Assembly (NCBI RefSeq): GCF_016808335.1
Contig: NC_053142.1
Coordinates: 50,091,992-50,155,991, forward strand
Source: Panicum virgatum
Taxonomy: Eukaryota > Streptophyta > Magnoliopsida > Poales > Poaceae
Length of the DNA: 64,000 bases
Direction: 5' to 3'
Part shown: positions 19,769-32,381 of the stretch, piece by piece
Numbering within the stretch: the stretch's first letter is position 1
Layout of the letters: each line of letters opens with the position of its first letter
The notes under the pieces: model-generated
Told to the model about the DNA's origin: nothing
The model's database searches: none
What the model saw: the letters and a program-made list of their open reading frames with translations, nothing else
Translations under genes and position numbers: made by a program

Positions 19769-21844
19769 ATGGGCTTCACCTACAATTCGATTTGACACCG
19801 GAAGGCCCTACCAACAGGCCCATTTTGACTCTGTGGTGCCGTGAGCCCGTGACGGGGTTCGCGGCCTTCTTCGCTGCAACGCTCTCTTCCCTCCTCTGCC
19901 GCTGCTCAGGCCTCATCCTGAGGTCACACCGCGCCGGCCGCAGGCCGTCCCCCCCTGCGCTGGCTGGGATCGACTCACCTGTTGACCGGTCAGCCCTCGC
20001 GGCACCTCTCCGTCCCTGTATCTTGTCACGATTTCACTATCTGCTGTTCCGGCGATGTCTTTGCTGCAGCGGTCACACCAAAATAGGATCTCACCAATTT
20101 TCTTTTTTTTGCGAGTTAGATCTCTCCAACTCTGTAGCAGATCAACGGAGATTAACATCCGAAGGCTGTGTTATAATCCTGTACAGCTCCATGAAATTTG
20201 CTTTTCAATTTTCAGCCGGAACCGTCCATCCAAACAGGGACGATGTTTCTGAAACTCTGCCAGCCATCATCGGTCGGTCCCAGCGACCCAAGCCCAAACT
20301 CGGTCGGCCTGGCCCCCGAGCTCAGCTTGCTTTTCTACGGCCCAACTCTTCAAACCGGCCCAGTCCATGAGTTGATTGCCTCGCCCGTCGCCGGCGAAAG
20401 CAAACCAAGGCGCCGATTCTCAAAAAAAAAAAAAGAGAGCAACCAAGGCGCCGAGCTCGCGGCTCGCCGGCTCAGCAGCACCGCCCAACAACGACGACGA
20501 CCGTGTCAGGCCAGTCCAGACCACCTGATCCGCAACCGACCTCGCACCTGCCTTATCTGTCAGTAGATTGGGCGCTCCTTCCGTTTCCTCCCTGTCGTCA
20601 GTTAGCTCCGCAACCGCTGGAGCGGAGAGAAGAGAGGACACACCTCAACTGCACACCGTCGTGTCGCCCGCCCAGAGTATCCAGCACGCGCCACCAAAAT
20701 TACCTGCTCCTGCTGAGTAAACTCGCCCATGGACACCAACCCACTACCCACCCACCTGCAATGGCTCACAGCCGCAGCATCCACACTTGGTGCTCGCCGA
20801 ACCGTCCCCGAGATCCGGCGCGCACAAAACAAACACCGCACCAATCTACCCCGTCACGTGCGCACATGACACGGCACGGCGGCCATGAAATGAAAGCCAT
20901 CCACGACGCCGGGGACGGCGACAGACCGGCAGACGCGTCACGCTCAGCACGCAACCGTCCAGTCCCGAGGTCACAGGCGCGCACCAAAGTCACGAACGCG
21001 CGGACGGATCAGCGGCGTCGTCCGGCGAGGTTTAGCGCGCGGCAATCATCGACGGCCAGCCAAGGGCGGGGCACGGGCGAGCAGTGGCGTGATGATGGCG
21101 GGAGATGGCGCCGAGCGGGCGATCCGGCCGCCCCGATCTGAAGCGCCCAGACTCCAGAACAGGCCGAGCTGACCCCGATACCGTGCTGGGAGTACAACCA
21201 GACGCTGCTGGCGTGCTGGGCCCCCGGCCGGGCTCGTGTCCGTCCCGCGCCGGGAGCGCATAAGAAGGAAGCGGCCGCGGCGATCGACGGCTCCTCCGTC
21301 GCTCCCCTGTCTGGCTGCCTGCCCTGCCCCTCCCCTCGCGCGCTCGCCTCCGTCTCCTCGCTGTGAGGGGACACTGCCCATCATCTCTCTCCCTCTTCCC
21401 TCTCGCGCGTGCAGTTGAGAGAGTGGCTCGGCAGCGCGGCGTGCGCGGACACGCCACCAACGGCACCGGCAGTTACTCTCCCTCCCTCCAGGCTGCTCGG
21501 TGGCGTCCAATTCAATGCGGCCCTGCACAACGGGAGCAGGGAGCTCTTCCTCCATTGGCTCGAGCTGCGCCATTGAATGCCCCCCTCTCTCATCGAGTCT
21601 TGACTGAGAAACCTCCCCCTCCTTTAACCCCCCGCGCTCGTCAGTCGTCACTGTTACTCGTACGTGCTCGCGCACGACGGTTCCGGTACCATCCCTGCGT
21701 GCGTGTCACTCACACACGAGAGGGGAGAGGGATTCATCAGATGGTCATGGAGTTGCTCTGCTGAGCTCCTTGTTTCCTTCTGGCTGAGCGTTTCTTGGTT
21801 GGTTCTCCCTCCCTCTGGCTCCAGTCAGTCAGCGGTGAGACAAG
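19769..21844. other. Upstream region of the RLCK gene
   Basis: This stretch is GC-rich and CT-rich, with many overlapping ORFs on both strands (longest minus-strand 21046-21675). Their residue makeup is Arg/Ala/Pro/Ser with no domain, so they are regarded as noise. The last 150 bp probably form the 5'UTR of the kinase gene. Confidence 0.4.
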
Positions 21845-24800
21845 ATGAACTACCTCAGGAGCCGGAGCCTGAAGCGGCTCCTGTCCCTCGGCCGCCGGAG
21901 CAACGCGGACGAGTCCGCCGAGGAGTGCGTCGACGCCGACCCTCCGCCGCCGCCGCCGTACAAGCCCACGTGGAGGTGCTTCTCCTACGACGAGCTCCAC
22001 CAGGCCACCGATGGCTTCCACCAAGGTAAAAGGCAAAGGCTAATCCATGCTGTCGCGCGCGTTTCAATTCCATCGGCATTGCCTTACCTTGACACGCGCT
22101 GCCCCGTGGAATTTGCTTTGCGCCGCAGACAACATGGTGGGCAAGGGCGGGTACGGCGAGGTGTACCGCGGCGTCCTGGACGACGGGCGCGCCGTCGCCG
22201 TGAAGCGCCTGGCGCCGACGGCCGCGGCGGACGAGAAGAAGGAGAAAGACTTCCTCACGGAGCTGGGCACGGTGGGCCACGTCCGCCACCCCAACGTGTG
22301 CGCGCTCCTCGGCTGCTGCGTCGACCGCGGCCTCCACCTCGTCTTCGAGTTCTCCACCCGCGGCTCCGTCTCCGCCAACCTCCACGGCAAGTCAAGTCCT
22401 CTCCTCTCCCTATGGTGGCGTGCTCTGCTTCGCCACCATTGCCAATGGTGGTGCGAGCTCACCATTACCAATCGCAGACTTGAAGCTGCCGGTGATGTCG
22501 TGGAAGCAGCGGCACGGGATCGCGGTCGGCACGGCGCGCGGGCTGCGCTACCTCCACAAGGGCTGCGCGCGCCGGATCATCCACCGCGACATCAAGGCGT
22601 CCAACATCCTTCTCACCGCCGACTACGAGCCTCAGGTGCTGCCCTCCTCCTCGCCAACTCTGCTTTCGTCCGTCCACGGACGCCATTGCTGACCCCGCTT
22701 TCTCTGGTGCGGCCAGATTTCGGACTTCGGCCTCGCCCGGTGGCTGCCGTCGGAGTGGACGCACCACGCCATCGCGCCCATCGAGGGCACGTTCGGGTCA
22801 GCCAAGCTTTTCTTTCTTTCTTTCAGTTTAAACTGTGGTTGGTGATGACGCTGACACGATGGGCATGGCTGTACGCGTTGACAGGTGCCTGGCGCCCGAG
22901 TACTTCACGCACGGCATCGTGGACGAGAAGACGGACGTGTTCGCCTTCGGCGTCTTCCTCCTCGAGCTCATCTCCGGCCGGAAGCCGGTGGACGGCTCCC
23001 ACAAGAGCCTCATTGCGTGGGTGAGTTCCTCCACTTCTCTGACACCGCCGCCGACCGCCGGCCACCGTCCGCAGCGAGCCGCGGGGCTCATTCTGGGTTG
23101 GAAAACACGTGCAGGCCAAGCCTTACCTGAGCGACGGCGTCGTGCAAGGGCTCGTGGACCCGCGGCTCGGCGACGGCTACGACGCCGGGCAGCTGACGCG
23201 GCTCATGTTCGTCGCGTCGCTCTGCGTCAGGGGCGCCGCGGCGTGGCGCCCGACCATGACACAGGTGCGTACGAGAACAGACAACTTTCTCTGCACATGC
23301 TGTGTCCTGAATGCAAACCTACACTACATAGTACACTTCAGAATTCTTCACCATGTTTAATTTAGTACAAGTGAAAATAGACTGCCGATCACAGAAAGCA
23401 AAAAACGCATGGCAATCCTTCGTTCCAAAAGGAGAAAAAAAGTTTAAAAAAAAATTGTAGTCCACTCCATCAGAGCAGGTAGTAGCTTTCGATAGTGGGT
23501 GACCAAATTGTTCTACAGCGTACAATGCCCTAGGTTTGGAATGTTAGGGTGGGTCTGACTGACAGTGCGTAGCATCCCGGTCGTTGCAACGCCTGGTCCA
23601 CCACCATGAAAATCCCCAACCCTCATCTCCTTTTTCTTGTCCTGTGAAAGTTCAAATTCTCCAACCATCATCTCCTTTTTCTCGTCTTTTGAAAAATCAA
23701 ATTCTCCGACCATCATCACAGAGGACAAAAGTCAGGGATATCTTTAATTCCCGGCCCATTTGGTGGTCTAATCGAATTGTTGCTCCTTCTGGTAACCCCC
23801 ACAATGGATCTCTCTGGGGTTCAATAAAGGGCAATGATACCATTGCACTGAAATTGGCAACAACTTTAGGTTTCTTCAAGTGGAGTGTTAATCATACAAC
23901 GGAAAAAGATCAATAATTCATCATTTTTATAGAATTTTGTGGCCTAGGTTTCGTTGGAGTTTTTTCTCCCACTTCTAGCAAAACCGAAATGCTCAAGGTT
24001 AGGTCCAACAGCTCTATCATAGTACTACCATGTATAATTAATCAGATGAACAGCGGCAACAGAGAAGAGGTCAACAGAAAATGTTCCAAGTATGTGGCCT
24101 GAGAAATACCACTATGTTTTTATATAGCATGAATTGGAAGTTATTCAATCAAGATGAGGTAATGGTTCAGGTTCAGTCATACACTCTAAAACATTAGTCT
24201 ATCATGCATGTCTGGTGTGAGGTAGCTATCTCAGTAGGGCATAATTCTGCCTAGTCTGTTTGAGCTTATTAAACCAGATTATCCGTGTGTGCTTCGTCTA
24301 ACCAGACATCTGAGAGCAGCCTAAATACCAGCATCATGTACTAGTGGTATGCCTATATCATCCACTTGGCTGCTACGGTTGTTAAATACTGCCACGCTGT
24401 GCCGTGTCTGTTGTGACAGCACAGCACGCCTTGCTTCTTGTTTAGCACACTGGCATCTACCGACCAGTTGGCGAGTAACACTGCGCCGAACCTGATTGCA
24501 TAGAGCTTGTCTTCATCTATCACAGTGTGGTGAGGTCTCAATTTTTAATGTGGATCTAACTGATTCTGCTTCACTAGGATCCCACAGCGAATTGCTGTAT
24601 TGTGTGTGGGCGCTCACGTACAGATATAATGTATAGCACACAATACAGAAACATAACAATCATCTCAAAATCATATGCATATATCAACTGAGCTGAACTT
24701 ATAGGAAGGGGGCTTCAGCACATCATCAATACATATTGGTATCGAACTTGTCTGAATAATGTTTCCCATCTTTCCCATAAGTGTCTCTTCAAATTTTGAA

Positions 24801-27800
24801 CTAGACATTAAACTTATGAAGCATACAAAAAACATACTATTGTTTTTCTGCATGAGGATCAGACTGAGACGGCCTGAGAAATGAATATTAGGAGTAGGAC
24901 ATAGGAGCCCTACTATTTTACTAGAAACTTTAGAAGCAGACAAGGTCTTGGTCACATCTGAAGCATGGCCGGCTTCTTGGTTTTGGAATGGGGCATAGGA
25001 TGCTCTGTTGCCTCCTACCTTCTCCCCAACCCTTTCTTTCCTCTCCATTTGATTTGGTTCACGGGAAACCCAAGGGCGAGTTGAAGTGTGGGACACAGGA
25101 CAGCTCAAGAACACAAACCTTGGAGCAAATGTACGAAACATGCCACCCCGACAGCTATAGAAAAGACCAAGTCTACCCTAATCAAAGTTTAATCATGCAT
25201 TTCTTTACTCAACTCATTGTGCTATCAGCACATAAACAATCGCTCTACTGCATGCTGGTACGCTCGTTGCAACTATCAGGTAGATGCTTTGCTTCTGAAG
25301 CTGGCTATATACAGTGCTAAGCAGTGCGTAGATAGAACATCAATATGATTGAGCTGTTCAATGTGTTAGAAGCTCAATTTTCACTCTCATTGAGCTGAGA
25401 GGATGACACTCAAGTTGGGAAAGTTTTCTGGGTTTTTCTTCATTCACACTCACAATGCCATGCCTTCCAACGGGAGGGGTGGCCACACATATACAGCCAG
25501 CCAAGGGGCTGCTAACTGCCTAGTCTAAGATGCTCCTGCTGTCCTAGAAAAGTAGATGCTAACTGCTGCTGTCCTACTAACTGCAGCTGTCCTAGCAAAC
25601 TGAAAAACAGTCCAAGATGTTGTCCTCTAGGGGCAGCACAAACCCACTGCGTGCTGTAGCAAAAAGGAGATGCTGCAGCCCCACAAAGACCAAGAGTACA
25701 AGACTTATTCCCTTCATTCTCCCCCTAAGCCTTGTGCGTCGTCTTGTGGGAAAGTTGGACCATCCCGGTCCTGGAGCAAAGCTCAAGGAACTTGATCCTC
25801 CCAAGGGGTTTGGTGAGCAGATCCGCAAGCTGATCCTTGGTGTTGATGTAGCTCGCCTTGATGCTTTCTTCCTCCAAGCAGCCTCGGATGAAGTGATACC
25901 TCACCCGGATGTGCTTGCTCCGTTCGTGGAAAATGTGGTTCTTCGCCAAGGCCAGAGCGGACTTGCTGTCCACCCTGAGCTCCACTGCTCCAGTGTCTCT
26001 GCCGAGTAGATCACCAAGCAGTCGAGCGAGCCAGAGCACCTCAGTCGACGCGGTGGAGGCCGCTATGTACTCGGCCTCGCAGCTGGACAAGGCCACCACC
26101 TGCTGCTTGACCGACTGCCAGCTAACGAGGCACTCACCGAGGAAGAAGAGGATCCCGCTCGTACTCTTGCTGGTGTCGATGTCGCCGGCGCGGTCGCTGT
26201 CGCTGTACCCGACGAAGTGTGCCGCCCCAGGGCACCTCGGGTAGTGGAGACCGTGGTCGAGAGTCCCCGCAACATAGCGGATGATCCTCTTCACGGCCTG
26301 CTGGTGCTCCGTCGTCGGTTGCTGCATGAACCGACTGACGTAGCCGACGGAGAACGCCAAGTCCGACCGTGTGTGGGCGAGGTAGCGGAGGCTCCCACAA
26401 GACGCTGGTACTGAGTAGCGTCCACCTCCTCCGCCGTGCTGTCACGGCTCAGCTTCAGCCTCTCCTCCATCGGAGTGAGAGCTGGGTTGCAGTCGGTGAG
26501 CCCAGCGAGCTCGACGACGCGCTTGGCGTAGGCGGTCTGTCGAAGTGTGATCCCGGAGTCGTCCTGGTGCACCTCGATCCCCAAGTAGAAGGAGAGAGGC
26601 CCCAGGTCGCTCATCTGGAAGGTGGCCTTCATCTCCTCCTTGAACACTGCCACCTCCGCATCCTTGGTGCCGGTGATCACCAAGTCGTCGACGTAGACAC
26701 CCACCAGCAGGGCATTGCCTCCTTTGCCCCGCCGGTAGATGGCCGCCTTGTGCGGGCTTTGCTCGAAGCCCATCCCCTTGAGCGTGGAGTCCAGCTTGGC
26801 GTTCCACGCCCTCGGGGCCTGCCGCAAGCCATAGAGGGCCTTGCGCAGACGTAGCACCTTACCCTCCTTGCCGGGGATCGCAAACCCCGGCGGCTGGTGC
26901 ACGTAGACCTCCTCCTTCAAGTCGCCGTTGAGAAACGCTGACTTGACGTCCATGTGATGGACACGCCAGCCCTCCTGGGTAGCTAGCGCAAGGAGGAGTC
27001 GCACGGACTCCATCCGTGCCATGGGAGCGAAGGCATCGTCGAAGTCGACTCCCTCCTGCTGCACGAAACCTCGTGCCACTAGGCGAGCCTTGTGCTTGAC
27101 GATGGTGCCGGCCTCATCCCTCTTCAGCTTGAACACCCACTTAAGGGTGATCACGCGGTGACCACGAGGGAGGTCAGCAAGCTCCCAAGTGCGGTTCTTC
27201 TCAACCGCGTCCATCTCCGACTGCATCGCGGCATGCCATGCCGCGTGTCCCTCGGCCTCTGAGAAAGACCGAGGCTCGCCGTCGTCGCACGCGAGGTGCA
27301 ACTACGCTTCCAGGTCGTGAGGCACCAGTCCCGGCACCGGCTGATCACCGAGAAGGTTCTCCATCGTACGGTACCGCAACGGCTCACCGTCGTGGTACGC
27401 GTCGATGCGCTCCTCGTCGTGAGAGAGCGGAGTAGCGAACTCCACCGAACTGTGCTCAGCACGAGCAGGTGTCGAAGTAGACGTGCGCGGCGTCTCCGGT
27501 TGTGGCGGTGCAGCCGAGGAACTCGGCGCAGCCGGAGTCATAGCTGAAGGGCGTGGTGCCGCCGGTGGGGCGGGCGCCGGAGTCGGTGGAGGCTCGGGGA
27601 CCGGGGTAGGCACGCTCGGCGAAGAAGAGCTGCCTACTCCCCCAGCTCCCTCGAAGTGGACGTACTCGACGGTGAAGTCGCCGTACGTCGGAGCCGAGCC
27701 GTCGTCCACCGCCTTGTCCCACGCCCATCCTCGCCCTTCGTCGAACACAACGTCACGCGCTGTGCGCACACGCTGTGTCTCCGGGTCGAGAATGCGGTAG

Positions 27801-30800
27801 GCCTTCGAACCCTCCGTGTTGCCGATGTGGCCAAGCTCCTTGGCGAACGCGAGGCAGCCGAAGACCCGCAGGTGGGAGACCGCCGGCTTACGCCCATGCC
27901 AAGCCTCATACGGCGTCATGCCGTCGAGTGCCTTGGTGGGCAAGCGGTTGAGGATGTAGACGGCCGTCACCACCGCCTCTCCCCAGAAGATAGCCGGCAT
28001 CCCCCTCTACTTAAGGAGGGCCCGAGCCATCCCCACAACCGTCTGGTTGCGCCGCTCGACGACGCCATTCTGCTGCGGGCTGTACGGCGTGTAGTGGCGC
28101 TGGATGCCCTCATCCGCGCAGTACGCTGTGAACTCGGCCGCCGTGAACTCTCCGCCGTTGTCGGTGCGCAGCACGCACAACTTGCGGCCGCTCTCCACCT
28201 CCGCAGCCGCTCTCCACCTCCGCAGCAGCCTGAGCACGCCTGATAGCGTCCGCAGGCTCTCCCTTGCTGCCGAGGATCATCACCCACATGAAGCGGGAGA
28301 GGTCGTCGACGAGCAGCAGGAAGTAGCGCCGTCCTCCTGGTGTGACCGGTGTCACCGGGCCACACAAGTCCCTGTGTACGAGCTCGAGCCGCTCCTTGGC
28401 TCGGAAGCTCGCCTGCTGGGGGAAGGAGTGCCGCTTCTGCTTCGTCAACACGCAGACGTCGCAGAGCTGCTCCACGTGGTCGAGGCATGGGAGGCCTCGC
28501 ACCATCTCCTTGGCGCCGAGCCGCTTCAGGGCCTCAAAGTGGAGGTGCCCAAAGCGCTCGTGCCACTGCCATGCCTCGTCGTCCCTGCGAGCTGCAAGAC
28601 AAAGAGACTGGGCCACCCCGACGTGGAGGATGTAGAGGCGGTTCTTCCCTCGAACCACCCTGGCGAGAAGCTGGCGACGGTGGTCCCAGATGCGGAGGAC
28701 CCCACTGTCAATCACCACGCGGGAGCCACTCTCATCGAGCTGCCCAAGGCTGATGATGGAGTTCCGCAGCGCCGGGATGTAGTAGACTCCGGTGAGCATC
28801 CGGTGCTCTCCGGACTTGGCGGTGAAGATCACGGAGCCCACGCCCTTGATCTCCATGGCGGAGGAGTCCCCGAACCTGACGGAGCCACCTACTTCGACGT
28901 CCAGGTCGGAGAAGAACTCCCGCCGCCCGGTCATGTGGTGCGTGGCGCCGGAGTCGAGGTACCAGCCATCGACCCTATCGTCGTCGGAGCTGTTGCCGAG
29001 GAGGACTCGGGCACGCGGCTCGTCGAGGTGGAGTAGAGCGGTGGCAGGCGGAGCCGCCGGATGCGGCTCCATGTCCCCGTGGAGTAGGAACAGAGCCGGC
29101 TCGTCATCCGGCTGGGCCTCCGCGGCGTGGGCTTGGCCCCCACGCCTCCGCTGCGGGCAGTTACTGGCCCAGTGGCCGGGCCTGCCACAATTGTGGCAGG
29201 CGTCGTCTCGTGCCGCCTTGGGCCTATCGGCGGCGCCGCCCTGAGCATCTCCGCGGGCGCCACCCTCGGCGCGCCCTCGTGCCCCGGCTTGGGCACCTCC
29301 GCGCCCCTTTCGCGGCTTGCCGCGCTTGCGGCCACCAGTCGAGGAGGAGGGGGGCCGCGCCAGGCCTCCCACTGCTCCTGAGTAAGGTGGAGCTTCCCAC
29401 CGATGGAGATGCCTCCCGAGGGAGGCTGTGGCTCGTCGCTGTCGACGACCTTGAGGCGACCTATCGCCTCCTCAATCGTCATGGTGGAGAGGTCCAGCAG
29501 AGACTCGATCGAGCGAGCGGTCTGCCTGTACCTCTCGGGGATGCAGCTGAAGAGTTTCTCGACGGCTCTCTCCTCGTCGTAGGTGTCGTCGCCGAACTGC
29601 ACCACCTTCTGCAGCAGAGTGTTGAGACGGAGGGCGAAGTCATCAACATTCTCACCTGGCTTGAAGGCCAGGTTCTCCCACTCCTTGCGAAGTGCCTAGA
29701 GAGTGGTCTTGCGGGCGCGGTCGCTGCCGATACGTGCCGCAGCGATGGAGTCCCAGGCCTCCTTGGCAGTTCGCTTCTTAGAAAGCGTGAACTGCATCTC
29801 CGGCGGGGCTGCTGCGATGAGAGCATCCAGCGCCCGTCGATCCTCATCGTAGTCGACGTCGCCGTACCGGACTACCTCCCACATATGCCGCACCTGGAGC
29901 TTCACCTCCATGACCGCGGCCCACTCGACGTAGTTGGTCTTGGTGAGGGTGGGCCACCTACCGCCGGGACCGACGTCCCTGACCACCGCCTGGAGGCCGT
30001 GGTAGCCGGGGGCGCCGCCGCGCGCACCCCAGCCAGGAACGCCGCCACCGCCTTGCGCGCCGCCGCCAAGGGCGCGCCGCCGCTAGGGGCGCGGCCTCCG
30101 CCCCCGGGTGCGCGGCCCCATGGACCGTCGCCGGGCGCGCCGCCGTCCAGGCCGCCGCCGGGCGCGCGGGCCCCTGGACCGTCGCCGGGCGCGCCGCCGT
30201 CCAGGCAACCGCCGCAGTGGTGGGTTGCTGCCCACCGCGCGGTCCGCTCTCGCGCTCTCTCCCTCTCCAACTCCTCAAGGTCCTCGTCGGCGGTGGCGTC
30301 GCCGGCGATGGAGCCGCTGAGATTGCCGCGCAAGGTCTCAACCTCGACCTCCGCCGCACGCGCTGCATCCTCCGCCGCCTCTGCTTCCACCTCCGCCCTG
30401 GCTGCCGCCAGCTCCGCTGCAGCCAGCCTGGCCGCCCTCGCCGCTGCTGCAGCGGCTTGTGCCGTCGCTCGCCTGTGCTCCTTTGCCGCGGCGAGCTCGG
30501 CATCTCGCTGACGCCGTGCGCTCGAGGCGACCGAGCGTTGAGACGGTGCGTCGGACATGGCGCGCCTCCAAGGGGCTGCTGCGTGGAGAAGACGCAGCCT
30601 GCTCGTCTGCTCGGGTGAGGAATGTGGAGCAGAGGGTGCAGCAGGTGCTGCTGCGCTAGCTGCTGCTGCGCTAGTTGCTGCTGGTGGTGGCTGAACTGCT
30701 GCTTGGGAGGGAGAAGAGTAGGAGATGTCTAACCTACAGGAAAGTACGGCTCTGATACCAAATGTTAGCAGCTCAATTTTCACTCTCATTGAGCTGAGAG

Positions 30801-31635
30801 GATGACACTCAAGTTGGGAAAGTTTTCTGGGTTTTTCTTCATTCACACTCACAATGCCATGGCTTCCAACGGGAGGGGTGGACACACATATATACAGCCA
30901 GCCAAGGGGCTGCTAACTGCCTAGTCTAAGATGCTCCTGCTGTCTTAGAAAAGTAGATGCTAACTGCTGCTGTCCTACTAACTGTAGCTGTCATAGCAAA
31001 CTGAAAAACAGTCCAAGATGCTGTCCTCTAGGGGCAGCACAAACCCACTGCGTGCTGCAGCAAAAAGGAGATACTGCAGCCCCACAAAGACCAAGAGTAC
31101 CAGACTTATTCCCTTCACAATGTGCCTTATGCAAGTTGAACGAATTTGCTCTAAAATCAATGGATATATCCATTGTACTAATCTGAAATTAAACATTTAC
31201 ATGAAAACCCATTTTCCAGGCAATCAAATGTGCAGTGTTCAGTGATGCACTGTGAGGCTGTCGTTTTTTCAAAAAAAGGAAACAGTTGAGTGTAAAATCT
31301 AATGCGCTGTAGCAGTAGCTTGCTGCACTTGTCAGAGGTTACTCTAAAGACCGGTCAATTGCAGTGCCAGTGCTCTTTATTAATTTGCAACTACTGGTAC
31401 TTAATTGAGTGACTGACTAGATTCACATGGCCATGGGCAGGTACTGGAGTTATTAGAGTCCGGTGAGATTTCTCAAGATCAATGGCAGATGCCCGAGAAA
31501 GAGGAGCAAGACGAGCTGTGGGATTTCGACGATCTCGATGATGAAGACGACGACGACGACTATGACAACTACGACGATGAATCTGATTCCCCCTCGATCT
31601 CCTCGTCGGCATGCAGCATCCACCCCAATGATTAG
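21845..31635 (+). CDS. Receptor-like cytoplasmic kinase, class VI-like (RBK-type), split by a retrotransposon-laden intron
   Basis: This soluble Ser/Thr kinase has no signal peptide or membrane span. Seven exons keep frame: 21845-22025, 22129-22386, 22478-22635, 22717-22796, 22885-23020, 23115-23264 and 31441-31635, giving 385 aa. Kinase landmarks are the P-loop GKGGYGEV (65-72), Lys86, the RD catalytic loop HRDIKASN (182-189), DFG (202-204) and APE (229-231). Family strings WLPSEWTHH and [20 protein letters not shown] match class VI RLCKs, some of which bind ROP GTPases. The last exon encodes the remaining kinase helix plus an acidic Asp/Glu/Tyr tail with Ser at the end. Intron 2 uses a GC donor (CCACG|gcaagt). 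Intron 6 is 8,176 bp because a 5.75-kb Copia element sits in it antisense. If intron 6 were retained, the protein would run on 31 codons past exon 6 and stop at 23360, without the tail. Confidence 0.92.
23600..23730. repeat. 45-bp tandem repeat in RLCK intron 6
   Basis: The phrase catctcctttttctt/cgtc recurs at 23624 and 23669, and a third partial copy starts near 23714, giving a period of 45 bp. It is non-coding intron sequence. Confidence 0.65.
25364..25716 (-). repeat. 3' LTR of the Copia element
   Basis: It begins tgttagaagctc and ends ttcccttca on the plus strand. It lies next to the polypurine tract, which identifies it as the 3' LTR in the element's own orientation. Confidence 0.95.
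25725..30558 (-). pseudogene. Decayed Copia gag-pol reading frame
   Basis: On the minus strand the frame starts at ATG 30558 and ends at 25725. In order it shows a Gag region with an Ala/Arg/Glu-rich N-terminus and a CCHC knuckle ([14 protein letters not shown], near 29200), the protease site [10 protein letters not shown] (near 28960), integrase with its zinc site (near 28520) and RTDNGGEF (near 28170), reverse transcriptase with YVDDLVITG (near 26690), and RNase H to the end. It cannot be translated through. There are in-frame TAG codons at 29696-29698, 28007-28009 and 27302-27304. Frame changes occur near 30000, near 29360, at the 19-bp duplication 28188-28225 and near 26400. Movement would need proteins from another copy. 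Confidence 0.93.
28188..28225. repeat. 19-bp tandem duplication in Copia integrase
   Basis: The unit ccgctctccacctccgcag occurs twice without change (28188-28206 and 28207-28225). Nineteen extra bases shift the integrase frame by one, which accounts for the frame change between the flanking readable parts. Confidence 0.9.
30748..30762 (-). other. Primer binding site of the Copia element
   Basis: On the minus strand, TGGTATCAGAGC begins two to three bases inside the 5' LTR end and is complementary to the 3' end of initiator methionyl-tRNA, the usual Copia primer. Confidence 0.88.
30763..31117 (-). repeat. 5' LTR of the Copia element
   Basis: It begins tgttagcagctc and ends ttcccttca on the plus strand. 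It differs from the other LTR by about ten bases and an extra ta, and it adjoins the primer binding site. Confidence 0.95.
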
Positions 31636-32337
31636 CCTCAAAATATTTGCATCTGTCAGTAGATTAATCAAGTGGATATGATCCTTGCGATTATATCAGT
31701 CTGTACATACACCGCCCCTAGAGAATAGTATTCTGAAGGAAAAAAAAGATTCAGGCCCATGGTTTTCAGTTTCGGTGTCTCCATCCTAACAGGAATCTTC
31801 TCCATAATAAGCCGCCTTAAACTCCAGGAGCCGATCTGATCAGCGTCTGACAGTGACTGATGCTTGCTGGTTTCTGCCCAAATCAGTTGACAGTTTGGCA
31901 TGCTGGGCAAGGCCGCGCGTCCCAACAAACCACAAACTGTCGTTGGCTCGCGGCTTTCTGTGGGCAAGTTTGGATGATGCAGAGAGCCCCTGCGCTGCAG
32001 CAGTTTGGCCACGAGCTGGCTAGCATCCACATGCTCGGCAGGCAGGTCAGGTGGGTTACGGCTCTGAACATGTTGGTTAGCTTGCCCAAGTGCAGTTGGG
32101 GCGGCCCCGGCCCTACCCCACTGCTCCGCTGTTCAGGGGGGCGACCTGCCAGGCAGTGAGGGGATCAGTTAGCTAACCAGAGAATCTGTCATTGAGCAAA
32201 ACTCAGACAGGATCAAGCAAGCCGCTCTGTCAGCCAAGAGGCCATTTTCTTTTCTTTTCTTTTTTTCAGTCGTGGGGCGTGTACTCATTCGCGGTGAGAA
32301 GATGGTCGCCGGATAGCAAGACTGAAACCGGCCAGAC
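31636..32337. other. 3' flank of the RLCK gene
   Basis: Probable 3'UTR and intergenic DNA. No ORF with a recognisable domain and no repeat boundary were found before the MITE at 32341. Confidence 0.4.
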
Positions 32338-32381
32338 TTAGGCCCTGTTTAGTTTCAAAAAAAAATTCTACAGTACATGTT

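Larger units (their letters stand above)
25364..31117 (-). mobile_element. Ty1/Copia LTR retrotransposon inserted antisense in RLCK intron 6
   Basis: The element has two LTRs (353 and 355 bp) that start TG and end CA. It is flanked by the 5-bp target duplication caatg at 25359-25363 and 31118-31122. Beside the right LTR (its 5' LTR) the minus strand reads TGGTATCAGAGC, the usual initiator-Met tRNA primer site. Beside the left LTR lies the polypurine tract (minus strand AGGGGGAGA, 25717-25727). The gag-protease-integrase-RT-RNase H order marks it as Copia. Hand comparison of the LTRs shows about 10 substitutions and one 2-bp gap, roughly 3 percent divergence, so the insertion is young on a plant time scale. 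Its coding region is broken. Confidence 0.96.

Noticed and set aside
21009..21675. Minus-strand ORFs of 121-209 codons upstream of the RLCK gene
   Set aside because: Several overlapping frames on both strands are open in GC-rich DNA, with Arg/Ala/Pro/Ser composition and no motif.
26369..30618. Long plus-strand ORFs (up to 433 codons) across 26.4-30.6 kb
   Set aside because: They lie opposite the GC-rich Copia gag-pol frame and have no domain; they are shadows of the minus-strand coding sequence.
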